Shown piece after piece: positions 24,448 through 33,087 of a stretch of 35,142 bases of DNA. The notes under the pieces are model-generated. The model saw nothing but the letters and a program-made list of their open reading frames with translations, was not told the DNA's origin and did no database searches. The DNA is taken from contig JBOGXF010000070.1 in assembly GCA_050694275.1 (NCBI GenBank), positions 1-35,142 of the forward strand, in the 5' to 3' direction. Source of the stretch: JBOGXF01 sp050694275. Its GTDB lineage: Bacteria; Actinomycetota; CADDZG01; WHSQ01. How positions within the stretch are numbered: the stretch's first letter is position 1; each line of letters opens with the position of its first letter. The translations under genes were made by a program, and so were the position numbers.

Positions 24448-26058
24448 GTGAACGCGAACGCACGTCCCGGAAGGACCGCGCGACGAGTCGTCGCTCTCGC
24501 CTGCCTGCTCGCGTTGATCCAGCTATCGCTCGGCCCGGTTCGCGCCCAGGAACACACCTTGCCCCGGGTGCCCCCGGGCTTCGCGGTATCGGTCTTCGCC
24601 ACCGTCGGGGGGCTTCCGACGAGCCTCGCCTTCGGGCCAAGCGACGACGTCGGCTACGGGCTGATGCAGAGCACCATGTACGTCGCCGATTTTGCCGGGG
24701 GGCGCATCCTCGCCATCGACGCGACCGAGGGCACGCCGGGGCCCATCCGGGAGTTTGCTTCGGGCTTCCGTAACCCTCTCGGAGTGACGGTGGACGATTC
24801 CGGGACTGTTTTCGTGTCCGACGCCGAGGCGCCTCGCGACGGTCCGTTCGGGACGCGCGCGTACGGACGCGTGTGGCGACTGCGCGACAAGGACGGCGAC
24901 GGGGTCGCCGACGAGAAGAAGATCGTGCTCAAGGATCTGCCGAACGGGCGGCACAACACGAACGGGCTGGCACTCGGATCGGACGGGATGCTGTACGTCA
25001 CGAACGGGAACTCCACCGACGACGGCATCGAGGGGGGTGAGCCCGAGGCCGTCCCCTGGTCGGGATCGGTCGTGCGAGTCGACCCGAAAGCGAACGAAGT
25101 CTCTCTGACGGACCTGAACAGAAGTTCTGCTCTGATCGCGACCGGAATGCGCAACGTCTATGATCTCGCCTTCTCACCGCTCGACAGGACGAAGTTGTTC
25201 TTGCCGACCAACGGGGTCGACGACGCCCGGCCGGGTGAGGGGGGCGACAACCCGACGGAAGAGATCGAGGACTCCGACGATCTCCTGTACGCAACCGACG
25301 TGAAAGACGGGCGTGCAGATGATTTTGGGTTCCCCGAGTGCCTCTACAACACCGAGCGCCAGGGCAACCTCAGGCCTTACGACAACCCGCACCCAGAGGT
25401 AACAAAGAAGTTCGGGCGATGCCCGGCGCAGTCGGTGCCGCGCCCACTAGCGAGCTTCGGTCTCCACGTCTCGGCCGACGGTCTCGCGTTCCAGACCACC
25501 GGCGCGTGGGGCAGGGATTTCCGCAACGACCTGTTCGTCGCGGAGTTCGGAAACTTCTTCGGCGACAAGATCGTCGGTCACCAGGTGACCCGGGTCGAGC
25601 TCAACCGCGCCGGCAACCGGGTCGTGCGGCAGGGCGAGTTCCTCTCCGGTGCACTTCCGCTTGACCTCACCTTCGACGCCAAGGGGGCGATGTACGTCGC
25701 CGACTTCTCCGGCGTCATCTACCGCGTGACCCGTATCGTCGAGGTACCGAGGGTGGTCGAGGTCCAGATGAACGCCTATCAGTTCATCCCTCAGAAGCTG
25801 GTGATCCCCGAGGGCACGACGGTCAGGTGGGTCAACCGCGACACCCTCGGGCTGACTCACAACGTGCGGGGGCTGGCCGCCGTCACCGCCGACGGCGCGG
25901 GGGACGGATCGCGGATCGACTCGAAAGACCTCCCCGTCGGAAACGCGCACGAGTTCCGCTTCGAGGAGCCGGGCAAGTGGGAGTACACGTGCACGATCAA
26001 CGCCGTTCACACCGCGCTCATGCACGGTTCGATCACCGTCGTCCCCGCGGGGAACTAG
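24448..26058 (+). CDS. Exported beta-propeller (sorbosone/sugar dehydrogenase-like) protein fused to a cupredoxin
   Basis: About 536 residues. A signal peptide (VVALACLLALIQLSL, cleaved near VRAQE) leads to a beta-propeller (about 40-420) of the PQQ-type soluble sugar/sorbosone dehydrogenase family (NTNGLALGSDGMLYVTNGN, SGFRNPLGV, RNDLFVAEFGNFFG). The last 105 residues or so form a cupredoxin: a histidine in LTHNV and a C-terminal Cys-His-Met set in YTCTINAVHTALMHG, as in type 1 copper sites. An internal electron acceptor is plausible. The GTG at 24448 is preferred since GAGGGG precedes it by ten bases; an ATG at 24430 has no such site. Substrate and PQQ binding are unproven. Confidence 0.85.
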   Translation: MNANARPGRTARRVVALACLLALIQLSLGPVRAQEHTLPRVPPGFAVSVFATVGGLPTSLAFGPSDDVGYGLMQSTMYVADFAGGRILAIDATEGTPGPIREFASGFRNPLGVTVDDSGTVFVSDAEAPRDGPFGTRAYGRVWRLRDKDGDGVADEKKIVLKDLPNGRHNTNGLALGSDGMLYVTNGNSTDDGIEGGEPEAVPWSGSVVRVDPKANEVSLTDLNRSSALIATGMRNVYDLAFSPLDRTKLFLPTNGVDDARPGEGGDNPTEEIEDSDDLLYATDVKDGRADDFGFPECLYNTERQGNLRPYDNPHPEVTKKFGRCPAQSVPRPLASFGLHVSADGLAFQTTGAWGRDFRNDLFVAEFGNFFGDKIVGHQVTRVELNRAGNRVVRQGEFLSGALPLDLTFDAKGAMYVADFSGVIYRVTRIVEVPRVVEVQMNAYQFIPQKLVIPEGTTVRWVNRDTLGLTHNVRGLAAVTADGAGDGSRIDSKDLPVGNAHEFRFEEPGKWEYTCTINAVHTALMHGSITVVPAGN

Positions 26059-26065
26059 CTGCGCG

Positions 26066-26650
26066 TCATCCTTCCTCCGCGGCGGCAACGTCGTCCCACG
26101 TGTCGCAATCGGTCGCCGCGCGCTCGTCGACGACGCGCGCGAGCGACAAACCTTCGATCAGTCCGCGCATGGACGCACCAGCCGTGTCGCCAAGCTCCGC
26201 AACTCGCGCCCGCAGCGCCGCGGCCCGGTATGCGCCGGCGAGCATCTGATCTCGTCCCTCTCCGTCGACCAGAAGCGCGCCGTCGCCGTCGCCGACGGCG
26301 GTCACCAGGCGCTCGACGGTCGCGGTCTCGACGAACGGAAGGTCGACCGCCAGCAGAACGACGGTCTCGGCCTGGACGAGCTCAAGCCCGGCGGTGACGG
26401 CCGCAACCGGACCCGCGCCCACCGGCTCCTCCCGGGTCCACAGCACGGGCGCGTCCACCACGCGCGCGGGCCCGACGACGACTATGCGCTCGGCCCCCTC
26501 GAGCGCGCCGAGGACCCGGTCGATCAGCCTGCGCCCGGCGACCCTAAGCTCGGCCTTGTCCGCGCCGCCGAGCCGGCGCGCCCCCCCGCCCGCCAGCACC
26601 ACCGCGTCAAACGAAATGCGCTCCACGAGATCTACTCGACCGTAAGGCAT
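26066..26650 (-). CDS. MobA-like NTP-transferase (molybdenum cofactor guanylyltransferase family)
   Basis: A 194-residue nucleotidyltransferase. The signature is VVLAGGGARRLGGADKAEL (the LAGGxSxRxGxDK nucleotide-binding loop), followed by the DLPF magnesium-binding aspartate and a GRDQMLAGAYR substrate loop. Closest in form to MobA, which adds GMP to molybdopterin, but CofC- or MocA-like activities cannot be excluded; no other molybdenum-cofactor gene is nearby. The start is uncertain: ATG at 26650 gives a short lead-in, and GTG at 26626 is closer to the core. Neither has a clear ribosome-binding site. Convergent with the propeller-cupredoxin gene, seven bases away. Confidence 0.85.
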   Translation of the reverse strand: MPYGRVDLVERISFDAVVLAGGGARRLGGADKAELRVAGRRLIDRVLGALEGAERIVVVGPARVVDAPVLWTREEPVGAGPVAAVTAGLELVQAETVVLLAVDLPFVETATVERLVTAVGDGDGALLVDGEGRDQMLAGAYRAAALRARVAELGDTAGASMRGLIEGLSLARVVDERAATDCDTWDDVAAAEEG

Positions 26651-26676
26651 ACCGGTTCGAGTTAAGGGCTCCCAAC

Positions 26677-27933
26677 CTACAGAGTCGACAAGAGATCGAA
26701 GAGGCGAGAGTAGGCGATCGCTTCGGACAGAGGTGGGTCGGTGGGTCTCGATTCGGGAAGATCGTGTGGGGGGTCGGGCCCGGGATCGTAGCGTCGCCCG
26801 TCCGGCCGGAACCACACCGGATCAGTCCCGCCGACCAGCTCCACGATCCACCCGAATTCGTGCACGAGCGTGTGGTGGAAGCTGCATAACGTGATGAGGT
26901 TGTCGAGATCCGTTGGGCCTTTTCGGGTCCAGAACTGGATGTGATGTGGGGTGAGGAACAGTTTCGCCTCGCAACCGGGAAACGTGCACCTGTCGCCGTC
27001 CCGGTGGAAGACTTACCGACGGAGCCACCAGGGCGTGATCTGCGACGTCCCGCCGATGCCCAGAGGGTTCCCGTCCTTGCCGTGGAGCACGACTTGGAGT
27101 CGCGTGTCGCAAGCGAGCCGGCGCGCGGTCTCGGGATGCAACACCGGGCCCCCGGCAATGGAGCAATTCCCCTCGTCGTGGGCGAGACTCTCGATCGGCG
27201 CGTGCAGAACGAGCGTGGTCCGCTCGGCATCCGACCGATCGCCGACCCGAGCGGAGGCCAGATGAACGAATGCATCGGCGCGCCGCTGGTCCATCGTGGG
27301 CTCCTCATCCTCGAGACCCGGCATGGCCTCGGGCGCGTCCCCCTGGTCCGGCGGCGAGGGCAGCTCGCGCGCCAGGCGATCGATGGCTTCCTTTACGACC
27401 GCGCCCTGGTCCGCCGGCAGCAGGCCGTCGAATCCGAGGAAGTCTCCGTCGAGGGACCACCACCAGCGGAGGTGGCGCGATTCGTGAATGGCTTTGACCT
27501 TCTCGAGAGAGCGCGTGGTCCCCTCGTCCCCCTTCTGACGGATGCACGCGACTGTGACCCGCCGGGCCCACGCGATCAGCTTCTTCTCGGTGGTGGGCGT
27601 GGCGAACCTCGTGAGCTCGACGGTCTTGTCGAGCGACAGCGCGCCGGACTGGAGCGCCGCGGAGGTATGGGGGAGGTGCTCGAGAACGTAGGAGGCGTCG
27701 ATCCACCGGCGCGCCTTCCAGTTCGAGATTCCGAGCTGCCCGGACAGCCACTGCGCCATGTTCCGACAGCCGTCCTGGCGCCACAGCTCGGAACGGTCGC
27801 AGGACAGGACCCAGCGCAACAACTCTCGGTCCGCCGCACCGACGGCTGCGCTCGCTCGGTCAAGACCGTCACGGAGCGCCTTTCGATCCGCCGCCACCTG
27901 GTACTTGAGATCCTCGATGTCCTGTATCAACAT
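26677..27933 (-). pseudogene. DUF222/HNH endonuclease (13E12-repeat type) interrupted by an in-frame TAA
   Basis: One continuous reading frame of 419 codons, broken at codon 307 (27015-27013) by TAA. The first 306 residues form a DUF222 domain (MLIQDIEDL..., SELWRQDGCRNMAQWLSG, ARRWIDASYVLEHLP). Directly after the stop the same frame continues VFHRDGDRCTFPGCEAKL, then LTPHHIQFW, a DLDNLITLC segment and HHTLVHEF: a complete HNH nuclease domain that ends normally at 26677. A single C-to-T change (CAA to TAA) explains the break. The truncated product would lack the nuclease. A sequencing error or readthrough are alternatives. Expressed from a leaderless SOS-type promoter (27942-27970). Confidence 0.85.
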
Positions 27934-27941
27934 GATGTGTC

Positions 27942-27970
27942 ATCATATCGAACATATGTTCGATATGCAA
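27942..27970 (-). promoter_or_regulatory. Leaderless promoter with LexA (SOS) box in the spacer
   Basis: On the minus strand TTGCAT (27970-27965), 17 bases, TATGAT (27947-27942). The -10 box ends eight bases before the ATG at 27933, so the transcript would begin at or next to the start codon; there is no ribosome-binding site. The spacer contains CGAACATATGTTCG (27949-27962), a perfect Cheo/LexA box, itself the centre of a perfect 24-base palindrome at 27944-27967. LexA control of 13E12-type genes is known from mycobacteria. Confidence 0.85.
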
Positions 27971-28024
27971 GGTTTTGAGGGCCGGATCTCAGCCCAAAAG
28001 CCGTCCTCGGGCGAAGATCGGGGC

Positions 28025-29029
28025 ATGAAGGCGTGGGAAGTGGTCCGGCCCGGCCCCCTGGCGACCGGCCCCATCGAGCTCGTCGACAAGGCGCCGCCCG
28101 AACCGGGCCCCCAAGAGATCCGCGTCAGGGTGTCGACCTGCGGGGTGTGCCGCACCGACCTCCACATCGTCGAAGGAGACCTCCCCCCGCGCCGGCCGCG
28201 CGTCGTGCCGGGGCACGAGGTCGTCGGCACGGTCGACGCCGCCGGCGAGAAAGCCCGGCGCTTCGCGCCCGGCGCGCGGGTCGGCATCGCGTGGCTGCGA
28301 CTGACTTGCAGGGTGTGCGAGCACTGCCGCAGGGGGGCCGAGAACCTCTGCCTCGACTCCGCGTTCACCGGTTACGACGCAGACGGCGGGTATGCCGAGT
28401 ATGCGGTCGTCGACGAGAGCTACGCCTACGCCCTGCCCGACGGCTTCGACGACGAGCGCGCCGCTCCCCTTCTGTGCGCGGGGATCATCGGCTATCGCGC
28501 GCTCAAAAGGGCCGAGCTTCCGCCGGGCGGCAGGCTCGGCGTCTACGGCTTCGGCGGGTCGGCCCATCTCGCGACCCAGGTCGCGGTGGCCGAAGGGGCG
28601 AAAGTGCACGTCGTCACCCGCTCCGAACGCGCCCGGCGGCTCGCGCTCGATCTCGGTGCCGCCTCGGCGGTCACGCCACCCGAGGCCCCACCGGAGCCGC
28701 TCGACTCCGCGATCCTGTTCGCGCCGTCCGGGAGGGTCGTGCCCGCGGCGCTCGCCGCGCTCGACCGAGGCGGAACGCTGGCGATCGCCGGCATCCACCT
28801 GAGTGAGATCCCCCCGCTCGACTACCGGGCCCACCTCTTCTTCGAACGCAAGATCGTGAGCGTCACCGCAAACACGCGCCGGGATGGTGAGGAGTTCCTC
28901 GACATCGCCGCACGCATCGGGATCGAGGTCAGCACCGTGCCCTTTTTGTTGTCGGAGGCGAACGAGGCGCTGTCCGCCTTGAGATCCGGCGGCGTCGCCG
29001 GAGCGGCCGTACTGCACGCGAGAGACTAG
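28025..29029 (+). CDS. Zinc-dependent alcohol dehydrogenase (MDR family)
   Basis: A 334-residue medium-chain dehydrogenase. Catalytic zinc ligands are Cys39 (STCGVCRTD) and His64-Glu65 (PGHE). Structural zinc cysteines are 95, 98, 101 and 109 (CRVCEHCRRGAENLC). The nucleotide-binding loop reads GVYGFGGSAH. Single-subunit enzymes of this AdhA-like group reduce aldehydes or oxidise alcohols. The ATG at 28025 is the start that matches family N-termini (MKAWEV); the ribosome-binding site is weak. Its stop TAG overlaps the GTG of hemE by one base, so it leads the heme operon. A role in heme synthesis is not known; co-transcription may be incidental. Confidence 0.92.
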   Translation: MKAWEVVRPGPLATGPIELVDKAPPEPGPQEIRVRVSTCGVCRTDLHIVEGDLPPRRPRVVPGHEVVGTVDAAGEKARRFAPGARVGIAWLRLTCRVCEHCRRGAENLCLDSAFTGYDADGGYAEYAVVDESYAYALPDGFDDERAAPLLCAGIIGYRALKRAELPPGGRLGVYGFGGSAHLATQVAVAEGAKVHVVTRSERARRLALDLGAASAVTPPEAPPEPLDSAILFAPSGRVVPAALAALDRGGTLAIAGIHLSEIPPLDYRAHLFFERKIVSVTANTRRDGEEFLDIAARIGIEVSTVPFLLSEANEALSALRSGGVAGAAVLHARD

Positions 29030-30060
29030 TGCTCGTGCAAAACGACCTCTTCTTGCGGGCGTGCCGCGGGGAGCCCGTCGATCGGGTGCCGGTGTGGTTC
29101 ATGCGGCAGGCGGGACGCAGCCTGCCCGAGTACCGGGAGCTGCGCGAGCGGTATTCGATTCTCGAGCTGTGCAGCACGCCGGACCATGTGGTCGAGGTGA
29201 CCCTGCAGCCGGTCAGACGTCACGGGGTCGACGCGGCGATCCTGTTCAGCGACATCGTCGTCCCGCTCCAGGCGATGGGGGTCGACCTCGAGATCAAAGA
29301 GGGCGTCGGGCCGATCGTCTTCGACCCGATACGGACCGTGGCCGATGTCGACAGGCTTCGCCCCCTCGATCCCGAGGAGGGCGTGCCGTTCGTGCTCGAT
29401 GCGGTGCGGGCGCTCGCCGGCGAGCTCGATGTCCCGCTCATCGGATTCGCCGGTGCACCGTTCACGCTCGCGAGCTACCTCGTCGACGGCGGTCCTTCGA
29501 AAGATCACGCCTTGACCAAGGCCCTGATGTATTCCGACTCGAAGGCCTGGCATCGGCTGATGGAAGTCCTGTCGACGGCGGTCCTCGAATACCTGCGCGC
29601 TCAGGTCGCCGCAGGAGCGAAGGCCATCCAGCTCTTCGATTCGTGGGTCGGGAACCTGTCGCGCATCGACTTTGATGCCTTCGCCGAGCCATACGTTAGG
29701 AACATCCTGTCTGGGCTCGACGATCTCGCCGTGCCGCGCATCTACTTCGGCATCCACACCGGCCATCTCCTCGAGCGTTTTGGCGCCGTGGGCGCGGACG
29801 TCGCCGGCATCGACTGGACCGTTCCGCTCGACGAGGCCCGTGAGTTGGTCGGGGGCTCGCTTGCGCTACAGGGGAACCTCGATCCCGCGGCCTGCCTCGG
29901 CCCCTGGGAGGTCGTCGAGGAGCGCGCGCTCGATGTCTTGCGGCGCGGGGGCGGCAGGGGTCACATCTTCAACCTCGGTCACGGGGTGCATCGGGGCACG
30001 GATCCCGACACACTCACCCGGCTCGTCGGTTTGGTTCACGAGTGGGCCGCGGATGGCTGA
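29029..30060 (+). CDS. hemE: Uroporphyrinogen decarboxylase
   Basis: Converts uroporphyrinogen III to coproporphyrinogen III. The 343 residues contain both family signatures: FMRQAGRSLPEYR near the N-terminus (substrate-binding arginines) and GFAGAPFTLASYLVDGG in the middle. AILFSDI carries the catalytic aspartate, and FNLGHGVHRGTDP the C-terminal histidine motif. The start is GTG at 29029, overlapping the dehydrogenase stop (TAGTG). Its own end overlaps the ferrochelatase start by eight bases. First committed gene of the four-step string to heme b. Confidence 0.97.
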   Translation: MLVQNDLFLRACRGEPVDRVPVWFMRQAGRSLPEYRELRERYSILELCSTPDHVVEVTLQPVRRHGVDAAILFSDIVVPLQAMGVDLEIKEGVGPIVFDPIRTVADVDRLRPLDPEEGVPFVLDAVRALAGELDVPLIGFAGAPFTLASYLVDGGPSKDHALTKALMYSDSKAWHRLMEVLSTAVLEYLRAQVAAGAKAIQLFDSWVGNLSRIDFDAFAEPYVRNILSGLDDLAVPRIYFGIHTGHLLERFGAVGADVAGIDWTVPLDEARELVGGSLALQGNLDPAACLGPWEVVEERALDVLRRGGGRGHIFNLGHGVHRGTDPDTLTRLVGLVHEWAADG

Positions 30061-30961
30061 CCGTCGCGGGATCCTCGTCATGGCCTACGGCACGCCCGGG
30101 GATCTTGACGCAGTCGAGGAGTACTACACGGATATCCGGCGGGGCCGGCCACCCCCAGCCGACCTCCTCGAGGAGCTCGTCGGCCGCTATCGCGCGATCG
30201 GAGGCACATCGCCGCTGCTCGATATCACGAGCGCGCAGGCGCGGGGGATCGAGGAGCGACTCGGCATCTCGACCTACCTCGGGATGAAGCACGCTCCCCC
30301 GTTCGTCCGCGACGGCGTCGCGGCCATGGCGAAAGACGGCGTCGAGCGAGCGGTAGGGCTGGTGCTCGCCCCTCACTTCTCGAAGATGAGCATCGGCGAT
30401 TATGCGACCCGCGCCGCGGCGGCGGCCGAGGAGACGGGGTGGAAGGGGGACCTCGAGGTCGTCCGCTCCTGGCACCTCGAGCCCGGTTACATCGAGTTCC
30501 TGGCGCGCGCCGTGAGCAACGCGCTTCACTCACTCGCCGAAACCGAGCGCTCCGACACGACGGTGGTCTTCACCGCGCACAGCCTGCCGGCCCGCATCGT
30601 TCAGGCCGGCGATCCTTATCCCGAGCAGCTCCAAGAGACCGCCCAGGCGGTGGCGGATCTCTGCGGGCTCCGGCGCTGGCGGATCGGGTGGCAGAGCGCC
30701 GGCCACACCGACGACCCTTGGCTTGGTCCCGACGTGCTCGAGATCGTCACGGACCTCGCGGCCCACGGCGCGCGGGGAGTCGTCGTCTGTCCGTGCGGTT
30801 TCGTGAGCGACCATCTCGAGGTTCTATACGACCTCGACATCGAGTGTAGGGACCTCGCCGACGACCTCGGCATCGCCTTCGCCCGCACACCGTCCCCCAA
30901 CGTCGATCCCTCGTTCCTCGACACCCTCGCGGACGTAGTTCGCAGAGCCTTCGGAGATTGA
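30053..30961 (+). CDS. hemH: Ferrochelatase, probably coproporphyrin type
   Basis: Inserts ferrous iron into coproporphyrin III; in organisms with ChdC this enzyme is called CpfC. The catalytic histidine lies in VFTAHSLPARI, and the conserved glutamate in CPCGFVSDHLEVLYDLD. At 302 residues it is slightly short for the family, with a compact N-terminus (MADRRGILVMAYGTPG). The ATG overlaps the hemE end by eight bases. The coproporphyrin assignment rests on the neighbouring cgoX and chdC and on the absence of coproporphyrinogen decarboxylase nearby. Some actinobacterial homologues bind a [2Fe-2S] cluster; I did not map the cysteines with confidence. Confidence 0.94.
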   Translation: MADRRGILVMAYGTPGDLDAVEEYYTDIRRGRPPPADLLEELVGRYRAIGGTSPLLDITSAQARGIEERLGISTYLGMKHAPPFVRDGVAAMAKDGVERAVGLVLAPHFSKMSIGDYATRAAAAAEETGWKGDLEVVRSWHLEPGYIEFLARAVSNALHSLAETERSDTTVVFTAHSLPARIVQAGDPYPEQLQETAQAVADLCGLRRWRIGWQSAGHTDDPWLGPDVLEIVTDLAAHGARGVVVCPCGFVSDHLEVLYDLDIECRDLADDLGIAFARTPSPNVDPSFLDTLADVVRRAFGD

Positions 30962-30963
30962 CG

Positions 30964-32343
30964 GTGGCATCCCCGACGCGCGTCGCCGTGGTCGGCGGCG
31001 GCATAGCCGGGCTCGTCGCCACGCGTAAGCTCGTTCGCTCGGGGCTCAACGTTTCGCTGCTAGAAGAGTCGGATCGGCTCGGCGGAAAGATCGCCACCGA
31101 GGCGGTGGACGACGTCGAGATCGACGCCGGCCCCGACTCCTTTCTGGCGCGTGACCCCGCAGCCGTCGAGCTGTGCCGCGACCTCGGGCTCGGCGACCAG
31201 CTCGTCTCCCCGGCGGTGTTCGGCGCCTACGTCTGGCTCGGTCGCGATCTACGTAAGGTTCCGGCCGGCTTCCCGTACGGGCTTCCCGTCGCCCCCGCGG
31301 CCGCGTGGCGGACCGGGGTCCTCACCGCGCGCGGCGCGGCTCGAGCCGCAGCCGACCTCGTGCTCCCGAACCGCCTGTCCGACTCCGACGTCTCCATCGG
31401 CGAATTCGTGAGATCCCGCTTTGGCGACGAGGCGCTCGAACGGCTCGTCGATCCGCTCCTGGCCGGGACGCGTGCGGGCCGGGCCGACGACATCAGCCTG
31501 CGCGCCGCGACTCCTCAGATCGACGCGCTCGCGCGCTCCGACCGTAGCGTCATCCGGGCCGTGCGCCGGGAGAGGCGACGGGGCCGGCTCGAGTCCGGTC
31601 CGCCGCCGTTTCTCGCGGTCAAGGGTGGGATCGTCCGCGTCGTCGATCGGCTCCAAGACGAGTTGGAGGGAAAGGCCGACGTGCATGCCGGACGCAGGGT
31701 GACACGGGTGGGCGTCGAGCGAGGCCGTTACCGCCTCGAGACGACAGATGGTTCTATCGTTAGCGACGCGGTGATCCTCGCCGTCCCGGCGTTCGTCGCG
31801 GCGAACCTGCTCGAGGAAGCTCTCCCCGACGCGGCCGCCCTGCTCGCGCGCGTCGAGTACGCATCGGTCGCGGTGGCGACGCTCGTGTTTCCCCCGAGAT
31901 CGTTCGCTCCCCCTCGAGGAGGAAGCGGTTTTCTGGTCCCGAGTGGGGCCGGTAGGACGGTCGCTGCATGCACCTGGTACTCGACGAAGTGGCCCCATGC
32001 GGCTCCGGTAGACGGTCGCCAGATCGTGCGCGCGTTCGTCGGGCGGGCAGCCGGTGACGGCGCCCTCGCCGCCTCCGACGACGAGCTGATCGCGCGCGTC
32101 GCCGGCGAGCTCCACGACGCGATGGGCTTCGCCGAACCGCCCGTGGCCAGGGCGCTGACACGGTGGGAGCGCGCGCTCCCGCAGTACGCGGTCGGGCACG
32201 CCGAGCGCATGGACGAGATCGAGGCGCTTCTTCCCCCTGCGATGGCTGTTGCGGGGGCCGGCTATCGGGGATCGGGGTTACCGGACTGCATTCGGCAGGC
32301 ACAGCAGGCGGCGGCACACATCCGGGCTACGCTTGAGCCATGA
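30964..32343 (+). CDS. hemY: Coproporphyrinogen III oxidase (CgoX/HemY), FAD-dependent
   Basis: Oxidises coproporphyrinogen III to coproporphyrin III with oxygen; historically named protoporphyrinogen oxidase HemY. The FAD-binding dinucleotide fold starts RVAVVGGGIAGLVATRKL. It is followed by the GGKIATEAVDD glycine loop, DAGPDSFLA, a PLLAGTRAG motif in the substrate domain and the C-terminal VAGAGYRGSGLPDCI that closes the FAD site. About 459 residues. GTG at 30964 is preferred since GGAG lies seven bases upstream. A TTG at 30958 in the same frame overlaps the hemH stop and is the alternative. Its stop overlaps chdC as ATGA. Confidence 0.95.
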   Translation: MASPTRVAVVGGGIAGLVATRKLVRSGLNVSLLEESDRLGGKIATEAVDDVEIDAGPDSFLARDPAAVELCRDLGLGDQLVSPAVFGAYVWLGRDLRKVPAGFPYGLPVAPAAAWRTGVLTARGAARAAADLVLPNRLSDSDVSIGEFVRSRFGDEALERLVDPLLAGTRAGRADDISLRAATPQIDALARSDRSVIRAVRRERRRGRLESGPPPFLAVKGGIVRVVDRLQDELEGKADVHAGRRVTRVGVERGRYRLETTDGSIVSDAVILAVPAFVAANLLEEALPDAAALLARVEYASVAVATLVFPPRSFAPPRGGSGFLVPSGAGRTVAACTWYSTKWPHAAPVDGRQIVRAFVGRAAGDGALAASDDELIARVAGELHDAMGFAEPPVARALTRWERALPQYAVGHAERMDEIEALLPPAMAVAGAGYRGSGLPDCIRQAQQAAAHIRATLEP

Positions 32344-33011
32344 CCGAGGAATCCGTGTTCGCCGCCTACCCGGCCTTCGCCGCTCGGCCGGACCGGCTCG
32401 CAGAGGTCGATCGCGACGTCGCGATCAAGGAGGTCACCGAGCTTGTAGAGGAGCACTCCGGTCGCGTCGAGGTGCGCGGCGTCTATTCGCTCGTCGGATT
32501 CAGAGCCGACACCGATTTGATGTTCTGGTTCGTGGCGAGCAGCGCCGACGACGTCCAGGGGTTGATCGCGGACTTTCGTCGCACCCGGCTCGGCGGCGCG
32601 CTCACGCCGACGCATGCCTGGCTCGGACTCGTTCGCCCTGCAGAGTTCGCGCCCGATCACGTCCCCGCCTTCGTGCAGGGTGTGGCTCCGAAGCGATACC
32701 TCAGCGTGTACCCGTTCGTCCGCACTCCTGAGTGGTACCTCCTGGACCCGGAGGAGCGCGCCACGCATCTGCGGGCGCACGGCGAGATGGGACGGGAGTA
32801 TCCCGACGTCACTCCGAACACGACGAGCGCATTCGGGCTCGGTGACTACGAGTGGATCCTGGCGTTCGAGGCCGATTCGCTCGACCGACTCGTCGAGCTC
32901 ATCCGCCACCTGCGCGCCAACGAGTCTCGCCGCTACGTCAAGCTCGAGGTGCCGTTTCTCACCGGGATCCGCAAGGACCTCTCCGCCGCCGTCGCCGATC
33001 TCCCCTGGTAG
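32340..33011 (+). CDS. chdC: Coproheme decarboxylase (ChdC/HemQ)
   Basis: The last step of the coproporphyrin-dependent pathway: two propionates of coproheme are oxidatively decarboxylated to give heme b. 223 residues with the chlorite-dismutase fold. The family marks are GVYSLVGFRADTDLMFWFVA, the radical-tyrosine segment LSVYPFVRTPEWYLL, the heme-facing histidine region HLRAHGEMGREYPDV and the final ESRRYVKLEVPFLTG. The ATG overlaps the cgoX stop. With hemE, hemH and hemY it completes the pathway from uroporphyrinogen to heme in one transcript. Confidence 0.95.
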   Translation: MTEESVFAAYPAFAARPDRLAEVDRDVAIKEVTELVEEHSGRVEVRGVYSLVGFRADTDLMFWFVASSADDVQGLIADFRRTRLGGALTPTHAWLGLVRPAEFAPDHVPAFVQGVAPKRYLSVYPFVRTPEWYLLDPEERATHLRAHGEMGREYPDVTPNTTSAFGLGDYEWILAFEADSLDRLVELIRHLRANESRRYVKLEVPFLTGIRKDLSAAVADLPW

Positions 33012-33014
33012 CCC

Positions 33015-33051
33015 CGGCCGCTCACGACCGCCCGGGGGGAGTGGGCGGCCG
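33015..33051. terminator. GC-rich hairpin between convergent genes, possible terminator without T tract
   Basis: CGGCCGCTCAC (33015-33025) pairs with GTGGGCGGCCG (33041-33051), 11 bp with one T-G pair, in the 76-base gap between chdC and the convergent lipoprotein gene. No T run follows on either strand, so termination efficiency is uncertain. A 12-bp inverted repeat (33059-33070 with 33116-33127) lies next to it. Confidence 0.35.
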
Positions 33052-33087
33052 TGGCGGGCCCGGTACCGGTCGAGATGGGCGTAGTGC

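Noticed and set aside
26650..26667. GGTTCGAGT resembling a tRNA T-loop
   Set aside because: No flanking complementary T-stem or acceptor stem; it is the short gap between mobA and the HNH gene.
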